From Porodaedalea pini (Eukaryota; Basidiomycota; Agaricomycetes; Hymenochaetales; Hymenochaetaceae), in NCBI GenBank assembly GCA_002794775.1, contig NBAY01000041.1:1-64000 (forward strand): a stretch of DNA of 64,000 nt, read 5' to 3'. The position numbers were made by a program, and so were the translations under genes. Each line of letters begins with the position of its first letter. Within the stretch, counting starts at the first letter, position 1. Below are positions 51,983 to 63,838 of the stretch, piece by piece. The notes below the pieces were generated by a model. That model was not told the origin of the DNA and searched no databases. It saw nothing but the letters and a program-made list of their open reading frames with translations.

Positions 51983-53010
51983 TTACAATTACTGAGTTTA
52001 TGAAGTATTGTCTTTTGTTGTGGGCTGAGATAAAGTCCCCAATTTGGGTTTTTGTCAGCTTTTATAAGCTGATGACATATCATATATGTTAATTTTGGAC
52101 CCCATTTCTACTAAATTCAGGCTGTGGCTATGAAGGGTTCACTGCTTTTGTGGCTGTACAGTGCTCACTTTCTTCATTGACATATTTAATTTTATTCAAC
52201 CATCCAAATCGCAAGCTTGAACCATGTAAAAAAACTTCAGACAATTTGCTATCTGTCTATGTATTTTTTGTAAAATAAAGTGACCTGGTTGAATTAAAAA
52301 TCGGTCAAAAGCAGAGTTGATGACAGTGCCAACATGTGATCTCCAGCTCAGCAGGAGGCAGCAAAGACACTCGCTTCGCTCCCTCATAAGTCTGCTTAGG
52401 CCAAGGGCCCTCCTCAAGCCACATCTGCAGTGTCTTCACCTCGTTCTCAGTCACCAGCTCCTGCCACTCCAAAGGCTCAGATGCAGTCACAATTGAGAAG
52501 GCCATCGCAACTAGGAGGTTTCAAGGATACAGTCAGTGTTGGAATTGTGAATGATGGACAAAGGCAGCAACACGGACTCGAAGGTTTGGGAATATAAAGG
52601 TGAGCACGAGCGCAGAACCTACCACCTGTCCTTGAGACTAATAGTTGCTAGCTATCATTTATGTTCATGCACTACCCAGTTTCCAAGCGTGCTATTTCTC
52701 ATTCCACCCAGCACCTATTGTGCCCCCAGCGAGCTCACAACCCTTTGCCTTCCCTCGCCTCCCTTCACTCCTCTAGCACTGCACTTTACCTTAGGATACT
52801 TATACACCAGCACGCTCAGCTTCAGCAACTATTCATATGACTTGGATACTGCTGTCACTACCCTGTGCTCCGCAAACTATCTTCAATTGCAAATGCTCCA
52901 TGGCAAGGTGCAGGCACACCTTGTGCAGGAGATGCTCCATGGGCTCTTCCACGCTTTCCTCAAATTTGCTGAGTATGAACGTATCACTGGAGGTCGCTGG
53001 GGCACAGGTG
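51983..53010 (+). mobile_element. CGE copy 5: left end only, mirror of copy 4
   Basis: Left terminus at 51983, divergent-gene start (52505-52305, minus), BTB start MMDKGSNTDSKVWEYK at 52554, BTB core, then a stop in homology at ggcacaggtg (53010). A second copy of the first 26 bases of the terminus lies just outside (51957-51982), next to PRP8. Confidence 0.75.
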
Positions 53011-53196
53011 CCAGATATTTTTACAGATTCAGATTCGGATGAGCAAGTACATTTTTTTGAGTGCTTAGTGAACATGTATCGTGAGGAATTGACACAGTAA
53101 ATTGTCATTTACTCAAATTTCGGCAGTTATGCCACAAGACATGTCAAAACCACATGAATTTGATGTGTGACAATACTTCTGAAAAGGGCAGTAAGT
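53011..53196. other. Unassigned segment between CGE copy 5 and a hairpin element
   Basis: AT-rich with no gene. A short frame continues the truncated BTB text only by chance. It may include outer, diverged ends of the hairpin element that follows. Confidence 0.35.
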
Positions 53197-53790
53197 ACTC
53201 AAAAAAAAAGGCATGCACAGTTCTCAGGAGCAGAAATATGTAAAATAGAGAGCAATAAATTGACTGTGTAAGTGGGTGGAGATCAAACAAGTGCAGCTGG
53301 TCTGTTCTCTCACCCATTTCCACTGAGATTCAAAAATTATGGCTCCCCTACATCTACATATGAAATTTTTTCCTGTGTCTGTAAATTAAGTATATGACTA
53401 TACCAACATCTCCTGAAAGTTTGAAGCCAATCCATTCAGTATTCATGGTGCAGCAGCAAGATTTGTGTTCCACTTCAAGCTCTTTCCACCCTCCTTTTCT
53501 CACAACAAGTCTTGCAGAGTAGAACACAAATTTTGCTGCTGCACCATGAATACTGAATGAATTGGCTTCAAACTTGCAGGAGATGTTGGTATAGTCATAT
53601 ACTTAATTTACAGACACAGGAAAGAATTTTATAGGTAGATGTAGGGGAGCCATAATTTTTGAATCTCAGTGGAAATGTATGAGAGAACAGACCAGCTGCA
53701 CTTGTTTGATCTCCACCTGCCTACACAGTCAATTTATTGCTCCCTATTTTAAATATTTCTTCTCCTGAGAACTGTGCCTTTTTTTTGAGT
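53197..53790. repeat. Long hairpin (foldback) element, arms about 270 bp, loop 51 bp
   Basis: 53197-53470 is nearly the reverse complement of 53522-53790, from actcaaaaaaaaaggc at the outside to gctgctgcaccatgaat near the loop. There is no ORF. Such foldback repeats are usually non-autonomous DNA transposons. No target duplication is evident at its edges. Confidence 0.75.
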
Positions 53791-54529
53791 ATTTAATGAG
53801 CAGGTACTGTGCAGAATTCACAGAGAAAATAGGCATTCATTCTAATTTTTCGACACTTTGGCTCTGACGCGGCTCATTTCACGTGACATGCACGTGTCGC
53901 AGGACTTATGAAAAAGGCTGTAAGGGGCGTGAGATGTAACTTGAAGCACTGAAGAGTCTGAAGGATCGCTGAGATGCATTGCTCTCGAATGGTGTCAAGC
54001 TCACTCGGGGGTGAAAATTGAGCATTGTTGTTGGTATTTCCATTACAGGCTACGAGGATGCGAAAGAGATGAAGGGAACTGGGAGAACTTGAAAGGCGTA
54101 GAGTATTTGGTTAGGTAAGACTAGATGGATCACGCGACTGAAGTCGCGTCGCGGCGGCCGAACGCGTTTTGCGAGTGGAGCAATGCCCATTACGTACCTT
54201 TGTGGTTTTGTTGCGCGACCACCACGTCAAGCCACGGCCACCTCAATTTCAGTGGCTGAGAGCCACAAGGCCAGTGCATTCCAACTCCTGTTTATTTTTT
54301 CTGACTAAATTTTAATTGAATTTTTAGAATTTCTATTGCGTACGAGTCTCAGTAAGCCGATTCGCCTGACTGGAGGAGAAAAAAGTGTATCTAACTAGTC
54401 TGTCAAGTTTAGCTCTACAGACACTTTGAAACTTTGATCCTATGAGCCACCAAGAAGGCCTCGCCTCATAGACGCTAGGCCACCAATATTATTTGGCTTT
54501 GTTTGTACGCTTGGACAAGCAGGGTTCAT
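53791..54529. other. Transition from repeats to chromosomal genes, no gene seen
   Basis: No ORF or repeat that I recognise. The sequence becomes GC-mixed and unique-looking from about 53.85 kb and serves as the upstream region of the F-box gene. Confidence 0.4.
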
Positions 54530-54537
54530 ATAAATAA
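54530..54537 (+). promoter_or_regulatory. TATA box of the F-box gene
   Basis: TATAAATA 56 bp upstream of the start codon at 54593, a typical distance for a short fungal 5' leader. Confidence 0.55.
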
Positions 54538-54592
54538 GCGCATTTCTTCATGACAAGCACCGAATCACAACTCCCCGGATCCCTCATCGCTC

Positions 54593-56401
54593 ATGCCTAG
54601 CTACTTCGACCTCCTCGCCCCAGAGCTCATCCAAATCATCTTCAGCTTCTGTATAGAGAAGCGAAATGGATACTTCATCGAGTACAATGTCAACGCTCCC
54701 CCGCTTGTTTTCCTCCGAGTCTGCAAACGGTGGCATTTCATCGCATTCCAGACGCCAGGGATATTTGACTCGATCTCCTTCCGGCAACGCGTCCGTAAAC
54801 CGCTCGGTTTCGATTTCACCCGCGACAGCTATATTCTCTACGACTTCATCCACTTCCCGCGAAGTGGATGTAGGACGCCGGCGAAGCCTCGCCCGTTGTC
54901 AATGCAGCTCTGCTACGGCGACATCAAGCACTTCGGGGACAATCTCATGTGGAGTGACCTTCTGCGAATGGTGCGAGCCATCGTCGACGCCACGGAGAAC
55001 TTGGAGAGGCTCTACCTACGATTCCCGGACGACTGCATGGAGAAGCTCCTTATGAAAATCTGCTCGGAGTCGGAGAATGGCATGAAACATTCTAATTTGC
55101 GCAGCCTGACTCTCCACAGCACCCGGGAGATCCTTCTAACACAAAGATATATCACTTGGTGGTACGACGCTGAGGGCATCTACATGCCAGCCTACTACCA
55201 TAAACTCGATACTACCCAACTACCGGCGCTCGAGGAACTTGGTCTTCATTACCCCGGACCGCTCACCATCGAACCCGTCTGCCAAACCGTGCGGAAGCTC
55301 CATGTATCAATTTTCAAATGGGAACAGCTCGAAGAGTATCTAACAGGGTGCCCGAACGTTGAAAATCTCACGGTTGAGCTGCGTGAAGCCCTCTTAGACC
55401 AAGACTGGGATGTTGCTGGCGTCGATCCGACAGTCACCTTTCCTCGCGTGCACACGCTTGAAATACGCAGCGCTATTGTAGGATGGGCGTGCGCCAATAA
55501 GTTGTTCAAGCTCTTCCTGGGATTGCGTGTACCCCACCTTAAGGTTCTGCGTCTCCGTCGTCTCCCACAAGCCGACAAAGCAGCACCTCCACATTTTTGT
55601 TACGGGTCTTTGATTATGGGTATCCTTAACAAACTCGAGGAGCTCGAGTTTATCGACTTCGCTCCAGAACCGCATAGCAATTGGGATATCGGGACAATGT
55701 TCACCGCTGCGCCCAACCTGAGGAGGCTAGTGTACCGCGAATCGGAGATGGTCAGCTCTCCAGAGTATTTCGCACGTCTCATTTCTGAGTTGACGTTCTT
55801 TGGAAACATATTGCGAGCGCCTCGCCTAGAGACCCTCGAGCTCGACTCGGTGCATTTACGAGCGGGAGAGAACACCATAATCCAAGGACTCTTGCAACTA
55901 ATCGCATCTCGTCGTACGCCTGCTTTCTTCGTGAACACCGGCGGTATAAGAAGAGGGAAGGCGCCAGCACTCCCCAGCCTATTACGCAAAGTCCGCCTCC
56001 CCCTGGGTTGTTCAGACATCGTGCGGCGAATGGACGTGTTCGGGATGTGCAGAGGGGTGGAGTTCGACTGTGTTCTGACACTGGACGAGCTCGAGCTCGA
56101 GGATGACTTGGATGAAGAGGGACCTCCTCGCAAGGAGCCTTACGGATGGAACAGTCTCCGTTGGCCGGCAGTTGAAGAACCTGAAATTCCTATTGAACGC
56201 CATGATCCAGAGTTTTTTGAACCTGAAATGCAAGGAGCTGCGGAGTCATCGACTCCGCTACCTTCGGAATCGATAATGGAGGTCGAACAAATGCTCTCCC
56301 AGGACGACGAGGAGGGAAATGGAACGCTTAGAGTCAGTTCGCAAGGATCTTTCGGCCTGACTCGCTATGACTCACTCGCGGAAGTTGAGCTTCTTTTATA
56401 A
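54593..56401 (+). CDS. F-box protein with leucine-rich-like C-terminal region
   Basis: 602 codons in a single exon, starting MPSYFDLLAPELIQIIFSFC. An F-box-like fold spans about residues 3-60, with LAPELIQIIF, an insert, then PPLVFLRVCKRWHFIAFQTP. The rest has repeated hydrophobic strand patterns (LEELGLHYPG, CPNVENLTVEL, LKVLRLRRLPQ, LEELEFIDFAP, LETLELDSVHLR), like the degenerate leucine-rich regions of basidiomycete F-box proteins. The end is acidic (EDDLDEEG, about residue 510). F-box proteins bind SKP1 and present substrates to cullin-1 ubiquitin ligase; the substrate here is unknown. The Met at 54593 is chosen because it directly precedes the F-box and follows a TATA box. It is the first intact host gene beside the transposon block. 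Confidence 0.8.
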   Translation: MPSYFDLLAPELIQIIFSFCIEKRNGYFIEYNVNAPPLVFLRVCKRWHFIAFQTPGIFDSISFRQRVRKPLGFDFTRDSYILYDFIHFPRSGCRTPAKPRPLSMQLCYGDIKHFGDNLMWSDLLRMVRAIVDATENLERLYLRFPDDCMEKLLMKICSESENGMKHSNLRSLTLHSTREILLTQRYITWWYDAEGIYMPAYYHKLDTTQLPALEELGLHYPGPLTIEPVCQTVRKLHVSIFKWEQLEEYLTGCPNVENLTVELREALLDQDWDVAGVDPTVTFPRVHTLEIRSAIVGWACANKLFKLFLGLRVPHLKVLRLRRLPQADKAAPPHFCYGSLIMGILNKLEELEFIDFAPEPHSNWDIGTMFTAAPNLRRLVYRESEMVSSPEYFARLISELTFFGNILRAPRLETLELDSVHLRAGENTIIQGLLQLIASRRTPAFFVNTGGIRRGKAPALPSLLRKVRLPLGCSDIVRRMDVFGMCRGVEFDCVLTLDELELEDDLDEEGPPRKEPYGWNSLRWPAVEEPEIPIERHDPEFFEPEMQGAAESSTPLPSESIMEVEQMLSQDDEEGNGTLRVSSQGSFGLTRYDSLAEVELLL

Positions 56402-56602
56402 TCGATCATTATGGAGACGTTGGACATGTTATCGTTCTAATGCTACTTACATTTACGTTGTATACTTGTCGCGCATTGTTCATAAATGTACATTAGAATC
56501 GAAACATATCGTAAAATATAGACTTGTCTGCGGTTCGGTTTCATACCACGTGAATGGCCGGTTATGACATTCCGCGCGCAGGCACTCTTCTCGACGACGA
56601 CG

Positions 56603-57813
56603 ATGAACGTCCCACCCTCAACGCTCCACACACCTGGTTTCGCCCATTATGCCGTCGCATGGTCCCCATTTCATAGCAATCGACTCGCCATTGCATCGGC
56701 GGCGAACTACGGCCTCATTGGCAACGGGAGGCTTCATCTCGCGTCCTTGGCGCCTGGCCTTGGCCCTCTGCCGTCGCTGGCTCTGGATAGACAATATCCA
56801 ACGCAGGATGGCCTTTACGACGTCGCTTGGTCAGAGATACATGAAAACCAGCTGGTGACTGCGTCGGGCGATGGCTCGCTGCGGCTTTGGGATATCACCT
56901 TGAATGTTCGTCCATTATTTCCTCTTGTCGATCCAGAATGGAATACTCATGAGGGTTTAGTAGGATCTTCCGGTTAGGATATGGCAAGAGCATTCGCGAG
57001 AAGTGTACTCGGTCGATTGGTCTAATGTGAAGAAAGACGTGTTTTGTTCATCATCTTGGGATGGCACGGTCAAAGTGGTGAGTGATTATCTTGTCCAAAT
57101 CAACCCTCTATTTTAAAATGCTGGGATCCAGTGGACCCCAGATCGTGCGCACTCAATCATGACGCTTCAAGCTGCCCAAGGCTGTGTCTACCAAGCGCTT
57201 TTCTCAGCACACCACCCTGACCTCCTCGCCTCCTGCTCCAGCGACGGCGCGCTCCGCATCTTCGACCTTCGCGCGCCCGCATTGCTCACAGCGCCGACGT
57301 CTGTCACCGCTCCGCTCTCGACGCCCGCGCTGACCGTGCCGCCTCGTGGGCCTGCAGAGGTGCTGACACTCGATTGGAACAAGTATCGCCCGCTTGTGCT
57401 TGCGTCTGCAGGCACGGACAAGGCGGTGCGAGTATGGGACTGCCGGATGCTGAAGGTTGGTGGCCCGGTGGGGCCTGAAAGTACACTAGTGGGTGGTGCG
57501 TGCGAGACGGAGCTGCTGGGCCACGAATATGCCGTGCGGAAAGTGCAGTGGAGCCCTCATCGCGCTGATGTTATCGCCAGTGCTAGTTACGACATGACCT
57601 GTCGAGTGTACGTCCTTTTCCAGCTCTGAATGAAGGTCTGTTTTCTAACATTGCAGCAGATGGACGACGAGCCCGCCGCTCGGACGTCCACAACTTTTGC
57701 ACATTCAAGATTTGCATACGGAGTTCGTTGTTGGCTGTAGTTGGTCGTTGTACGACGAAGGATTACTGGCAAGCTGCGGGTGGGATAGCAAAGTCAATTT
57801 AATCCGAGTATGA
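56603..57813 (+). CDS. PEX7: PEX7, peroxisomal targeting signal 2 receptor (WD40), four exons
   Basis: Exons 56603-56905, 56964-57077, 57132-57607 and 57660-57813 join in frame to 348 residues, the usual PEX7 size. Introns are 58, 54 and 52 nt with GT...AG borders. It opens HTPGFAHYAVAWSPFHSNRL, the typical PEX7 start, followed by WD repeats: GLYDVAWSEIHENQLVTASG, HSREVYSVDWSNVKKDVFCS, GCVYQALFSAHHPDLLASCS, PAEVLTLDWNKYRPLVLASA, YAVRKVQWSPHRADVIASAS and FVVGCSWSLYDEGLLASCGW. The protein binds PTS2 signals on matrix enzymes in the cytosol and brings them to the peroxisomal import docking complex, in fungi with a PEX20-type co-receptor. I chose the Met at 56603 over an in-frame upstream one at 56564 because homology begins there. 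Confidence 0.93.
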
Positions 57814-58453
57814 ATCTAGGGAGCCGATTATGTATGATTACAAACCGGGAAGATGTCTTTGTAGCGAAATACAGTATAATGGCAAACAATAAAGAAATAA
57901 AGAACCACACAGATATCCGTCATTAATATTGCTCGTCCCTAGACTTCACAATATATTGTCGACGCTGCAACGATGAAAGATACGAACAAGTACAATGTGG
58001 AATGAAGCTACAGAAACATGCAAGGAAAATGCTAGAATATTATGCAAGCGATACAGAGGTCAGTAGTGGGGACGTGTCCCTCCACCGTGAATGCAGAAAT
58101 CACACAAGAAGCCTGATAGAAGCCCGGGGAAAGAAAGAAAAAATTGCCCGAAAAGGCCGAAGTATGGATGCGAAGCGCCTGAGACAGCGACAAGTATGAA
58201 TGAATCGATGAACGACAGAGATTTGTGATGTAGGCAAGCAGGAGTGGTGATGAGAAGGAAAGAGAGAGACAAAGAATGGGGAAAATGAGAAAGAGAGCAA
58301 ATAATATCAGAGCTGAGGGATCGCGTCCACCCTCTGGTAAAACGCAGCGCGACGGAAGTGCGCCCTCTGGAATCCTGCAGAAAAGTCAGTAAATACGTAT
58401 CATTTCGGCTCATAATGTAGGACTGCTAACTCTTCAAAACCGATACCCGCCAC
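57814..58453. other. Region between the 3' ends of two converging genes
   Basis: No gene supported. It contains the 3' ends of PEX7 (+) and of the gene at 58454-60444 (-). Short frames around 58000-58400 are not convincing. Confidence 0.5.
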
Positions 58454-60444
58454 TCACACCGAGGCCGTAGCTGTCTTTCTGCTGAACTGGGCCCAAAGCT
58501 TAGGCCACGAGAACTCATATCCGTGCTCGAACAATCCGCCGAATTTGGCAAGTCTGACGTCTGGAGTCTTTTGAGGACAGAGGCTCAAGCCACGCGACAT
58601 TGAATCTTTCGGCAGCTTGAAGAACGCGTAGCGCACTCGATCGGCGCCCATGCGGGGTGTACGTCTGATTCGCCTGGACAGAAGGCACTGAGTGAGGAGC
58701 GCACTCGAGTGTCCAGTCACTGTGGTGACAATATTGCTCGCTACTTTCAACTTCTTCCTCGGAGAGGTCACACCGAGACCCTCCTTCTCCTGTTCATTAT
58801 CGCGCTCGCGCTTGCAGCCTCGGGAAGGTGATAGTGAGGGTGATAACTCCGGCTCCGGCTCATGGACAGTGACCTCGCCGGTTGGCTGACGGAGGGTACA
58901 CTCTGCAGAGGAAGAGACGGTAGTTGTCAAAGGTACGACGGTTTCATTGGATAGGCGCGGACGAGTGCGACTTGGAGAGGCGAGATCGTCTTTCCCAACT
59001 GACGACGAACGAGCACGCTTTTGGCTCTTCGAGACGGAGCTGCGCCCGCGAGCAGGAGTAGAGGTCTGATTAACTGTCTCAGACAAAGATGCACTGGTAA
59101 ACTGTGATGAATCAGGGGCGATGGGTGAAGGGACTGGCTGAGAGACGATAGGATCAGCATCTTTGGGATGTGGGAGGAGTTTGCACGTCTTTTCGAGGAA
59201 GGACTTGGGCTTTATGAAAGTTTCGTCCTTCTCGTCTAATAACTTATTCGTCTGAGCATCGTTGATACCCTCAGTACCCTTTAGGCAGAAGGATCCATCC
59301 CGCTTGGCATGATTGTCGACATAGTCCTTGATCAGCACAGAACGCTTCAAAGTAGCGATGCGATGATGGTAGGCCTTACGGCGAGAGCTGGTGCGTTCGG
59401 CTTCGTTATCTGCGATATAGCGGTCGATGGTCTTCTTTGAGGGACAACGCGAGTCGATCGGGAAGGTCCAAGGACCACGAGGTGTGAGGATCTTTCCAGT
59501 GGACGATGGGCGACCGGATGAGCGCAGCAAGCGTCTGTAAACGCCATGACCTAGCACCGCGCGGAGCAATGGATGGTCTAAGTATTCAGGCTTAATGAAG
59601 CCACAAGTGTACAGACGATCGAAATCATCCGCGGCAGTGTAAATGTTAGAAAGATCGTGAACGCCGTTTTTGACCAGGAAGCGCATGTAGAAGAATTCGA
59701 GAGCTTTCTCGCGCGCGGGGAATACTTCGACATGGTATTCCTGAGAAACGAGTGCTGAATTGTGTCGCCCGGGTGTGGGGGTCCCAAGCGGCGGCTGCAC
59801 TGCAAAGTCGCGAACCTTCACACCCTCCACCTTCGCATTCGCCACAGCCTCCTTATTTTTGGCTCTGTCTTCGACAGTATTGTTCGTGTTCCTCAACATG
59901 CTATCGAGCATACGGTCCATAGCTTCCCATTTCTCCGTATATGGTCTCTTGTCAACAATGGGTGCGAAAGTAGGGAGCACGAGTCCCTTCTTCTTCGCGG
60001 ACGTATCGTTTTTCTCATCGCCCAGCTTAGATGCAGACCTGGAGACAGATAAAGTCTTACATTCTGTCAGGTTGTCCTTGATTATTTACACGTGACAGTC
60101 AGTTTGAAGTCCATGAGTCACCCGATAGATGTACGCACTTTGACATTGTTCCTGACTGAAGCCGCGTCGACGAGAACAGTCGTAACATCCAGCCCCTTAG
60201 ATTTACTAGCCATCCTGTTTCCAGCAGGAGGTTTGATATGCGTATCCTGAAGCACAGAAAGCTCGGAGTGCTGAGCAGACTGCTTCCCAGAAGCAACGAG
60301 GAGTCTGTGGCTGGTGTGGCTGGACCCGACGTCGTAAAGGTCATCGTAAAAGTCGTCGAAATCATCATTGCCCATGCTCATTAATTTGATATGCGGGTTA
60401 GGACTACCAACGCCGAAAAGGTGTTTAAATGATCTGGAGGCCAT
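58454..60444 (-). CDS. Unrecognised fungal protein with nuclear-localisation-like motifs, two exons
   Basis: Exon 1, 60444-60139 (102 codons), and exon 2, 60076-58454 (540 codons plus stop), are joined over a 62-nt intron (gtgcgt...aag) to give 642 residues. The N-terminus is MASRSFKHLFGVGSPNPHIK, then an acidic DDFDDFYDDLYD patch. A central conserved-looking block has KWEAMDRMLDSML and EKALEFFYMRFLVKNGVHDL. The C-terminal third is Ser/Pro-rich with basic clusters (KSQKRARSSS, SPRKKLKV) that could direct nuclear import. It ends in an aromatic-rich SWPKLWAQFSRK. I do not recognise a domain. An in-frame Met 56 codons upstream (60612) is possible; I prefer 60444, which has a better start context. 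A TATTTAAA lies at 60671-60678. Confidence 0.65.
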
Positions 60445-61019
60445 TGTTGACTCTGCACGAAAAATATGAGTAGACGAAGATTGCGACAAGGAAGTGGACG
60501 TACAAGGTGTGCGAGCTGGCAGTTTGAGTTGGTTCGTTTGTGATGAAGGCAAGGTGAGCGATATTTGCGGAAGTGCGAACGTCGAGCGAGAGAGCTTCAA
60601 GAGCGAGCGCAAGGAGAAGGTGGTGGTAAGAGGTCAAGGTGGAGAGGCCGTCCAGTCGCGAGACGGAACATATTTAAAGACGCGGTGCCACCGCGGCTGT
60701 AGTATTAGTAACCGTGGCTCCTAATTTGCATTACATAACTCACGCGGCCCGTCACACGTGTGATCCTACGCGAGCGCGTTTTCAATTTCTCTTTTGTTCC
60801 GTGACATCAGTCGAGTCATATCGTCAGTCCGAGTCATCTCGCTTAGACCCGTGGAGATCAACATCTAGCGGCGGACAAAACGCCCCAAACTACTCACAAA
60901 AGCACTATCAAGTTTGCCGAAGTCAGTACCAATTCAAGATTGAGGCTCTTGTTTAAAAAAATCTAGTAAACTCACTACGCGCATGTGCACCGGCCCCAAA
61001 ATATTCCAGTGAACAAATT
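60445..61019. other. Upstream region of the 58454-60444 gene, no gene seen
   Basis: It holds the probable promoter of the minus-strand gene (TATTTAAA at 60671-60678) and, beyond it, no ORF that I can support. A plus-strand frame at 60714-60956 shows no similarity to anything I know. Confidence 0.4.
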
Positions 61020-62490
61020 TCACTTGAGAATATCAATGATGTGACTCAACTCTGCCCATGCCGATCCTCCGGGCCCCCAGCTCCGTGCAAACTCCTTGCT
61101 GAACCGTTGCGCTTTCGCAGGCTTGATCTTCCCATCTTCTCCCCGTTCCTTCGTAAGCACTTCAACTGCTTCACGCCAGACAGCTTCGACAGTGCCTTCT
61201 GGCGCCTTATCTCCAAGACGATGAAGCCGACACAAGCCTTGGCCATTGTGCACCTCGAGCAACTCGTATCCCGCGTTGTGGACTAAAGAGATGTTTGCCG
61301 CATTCGCAGGCTAATCTGCATCGTACGGCCAGCATATACTGTCCGGATCAAAAGCAAAAATGCGCTTCCTGGTTGAACGATACGTACAGAGGTACTCCCA
61401 CGGTGAGCCCGTAGTGTGACATAAACCAACCGCACGCCTTAACGTGAAAGCTCAGACTGTCTAAGGTCTGGAACGATGACATAGACATACATTGTGACGC
61501 AGAATCACCTGCTGAGGCAATAAAGGCGCCGTGTATCCGAGCCCGGATGCCTTTACCTTAGCCAATACGTCTTCTGGGACGACAGCAATGGGTGACACAT
61601 GGCTAAAAAGCTGGCATTCCGATAGATAAACTGTCAGCGCGGATCGAGAATTGACTAGTACGCACGAACGGAATTGCTTGTTAATGAGAACATCAAAAAT
61701 GCCCCCTATCTTTTCCAGCTCTGCTGACCACCAGATCGTACCGAGTGAAATCTGTCGTATGCCAGACGGGTGAGAATGGTTTAGCGGCGAAGACATTTGA
61801 CGTACAAATGTAACCGAGTTCGACCAAACTTATCCAACGTGTTATTGAGGAAGAGCTCAACTTCAGCTCCCGCAGGAGACTTTGGAACCTCCCTTTCTAT
61901 CTCAGCTGCACCGGTGAGAGGTGAAGGACAGCCTATAGCGAAGATATCGGCGAGGCTCAATCCATTCCTGCAACTTCGTAAATGCACCTCCCTCATATAG
62001 CCAGTTGCTGCAGTTGATAATCCCATCTCACTCCAAGAAAAACCTATTTCTCTTTTCAAATTGAGTTTGACAGACTAGCTGATCAGATTTCAAAGAGGTT
62101 ACCTGTGGGAGTATTGACAGAAAAATGGCACTTCGACGGACTTCGTACCGAGAGTTACCTTGAAACTTTAACGGTTGGAGAAAAGCTTGTACGTAGAAGA
62201 TAGATGTACGATCTGGGGCGAGTGCTCATAGTTGTGCATTAGTGGGATTCCGGGAATTTCGAAGAGTTGTTCGTTATGCCTTTAATAAATGTACAAGAGA
62301 GGCACACAAGGAAATACTTAGAACAAAAAAAACACGATTTCAGAAGTAATCGCACCATTTCAACTTCTTGCTCCCTTGTCTCCGTGTCTTTCGCTTTGAT
62401 CTTGCTGAACTTCTCTGCCAGATCTCTCCCACCCATGCTCTCAGGTCCGAAGAGGAATAGCACAACCGAAAGTTAACTATGCCGGAATGC
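61020..62490 (-). pseudogene. Family 1 UDP-glycosyltransferase relic
   Basis: Minus-strand pieces in order: LFGPESMGGRDLAEKF (about 62460), EREVPKSPAGAEVELFLNNT (about 61880), a block with SLGTIWWSAELEKIGGIFDV (about 61750) and LGYTAPLLPQQVILRHN (about 61500). Next come GWFMSHYGLTVGVP, CWPYDAD followed by an in-frame TAG where Gln is expected, YELLEVHNGQGLCRLHRLGD, and the C-terminus ending IIDILK at 61020. The P-Q-Q...L-x-H...G-W-F...H-x-G...P...W-P...D-Q/Q order is the sugar-nucleotide binding signature of GT1 enzymes, which glycosylate small molecules. The TAG (about 61316), at least two frame shifts and a missing N-terminal acceptor domain show decay. Some gaps may be introns (gtatgt...cag near 61490-61455). 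Confidence 0.7.
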
Positions 62491-63838
62491 ATAAATTGGC
62501 ACGTTAAAGAACATCAATAGTGCGATCGCACTGTGGCACTGTGGACTTCTCACATCTGGAATACCAAAATTCCACATCATCTCTGAGAATTACTAGACAA
62601 TATTAATGCAATGAGAGTGCACACCTGAAATGATGATGGGTTTGTTTCAGAGACTGCACTTCGACAGACGTCGACGGGTGGTACCAGCTGAGAGTATAGA
62701 CTGCATTTCACGGATTGAGAGTAGAAAGCCATTATCTCTTCAGTCTTCTATCTATTTCTAATTCATGGGAAAGTGCGGATCAAAAGTAGAACAAGCGAAG
62801 GCCGGAGGCTTTTGTGCTCCTGGAGGCCTGTTCAACTGAAGAAAAGGGTTGTAGTGCCGAGGTACTTATAGTAAACATTGAACCAGTGTTCCGGCTCAGA
62901 AGAAACTCCCCGAAACTGCATTTAACCCAATGGAGGTCGGCGGTCGAGTGATATGAATTGGTTACTTAAGCGCCAGTGTTTTCGTCTCATTGGGATTTGA
63001 TGGTTCTATCGAGGCTAGGATTTCCGTGGAGAGCCTTGTCCTTGTTTGTCCTCTCGAGTCTCAGCGACGTGGATCTTTCTTGTTCCGCTTTCCTTTCTCT
63101 GCACCAAATTTATCACACGGAGTGTAAACAGTTGACAACCTCAAAGAATTGCTCATTATATCTCTGTCAATTTCTCGCATTTCCATTTGCAAGCAGTGCA
63201 GTTGATCAGTACTAGTTGGCGGGAGCCCATAAACTCAACACTCAGCGAAAGGGCGAGCTACGGTCCGGGATTTTGACTTCGATGTGTTCCCGAATCTTCT
63301 ACACGAAAGGTTCATGCATACAATTTACAATGGAGGGTCGTGTCTTAGTGTAAAGACTTGGAGCCACAATTTCATGGACGCATTCATTAGACAACAACGA
63401 AAAGCTGGTAGTTTCTTGAATTCTTCAGATAGCTCATCTTTTCCTGAAACATAACATCGATTGGGATACGCGAAGGGAAGAAATCTAGGCATACCTTATT
63501 TCATTACGTTTTGAATATTAATGCGAAGACAGAAGAGAGTCCGCCTGTTTTTCGGGGAAACCGCCTAGGTCGAAGGTGAGACCACGTGAGGAACATCCAC
63601 CGTCACGGTCCGCTCGACTAATTTTGCTTCCACTCGATGCTCGTTTGCCTTATTCCTTGATCTCCTTGGGGCCTGTGATCATGTGGTTGGCCTGCTATGG
63701 ACGATGCACATGGGCAACACCGATATTGCGTGAATTCAGCGGAGTTATGACAGCGAGTTGAGCTGCTTCCACAGTGTTTAAAGGATGGTTTGTCGTCTGC
63801 GTGCATTGTGCGGTCAACTGTGAGCTTTACAGTGAAAG
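62491..63838. other. Gene-poor interval, no gene supported
   Basis: Only short frames under 80 codons without recognisable content. A TATA-like GTTTAAAG lies at about 63776-63783, 56-63 bp before the start codon at 63839, and may serve that gene. Confidence 0.4.

Noticed and set aside
58002..58413. Small ORFs downstream of PEX7 on both strands
   Set aside because: Low-complexity, no start context or homology; best explained as 3' untranslated sequence.
62976..63215. 79-codon plus-strand ORF rich in Leu and Ser
   Set aside because: It has a hydrophobic look but no family match, TATA box or intron signal; not supported as a gene.
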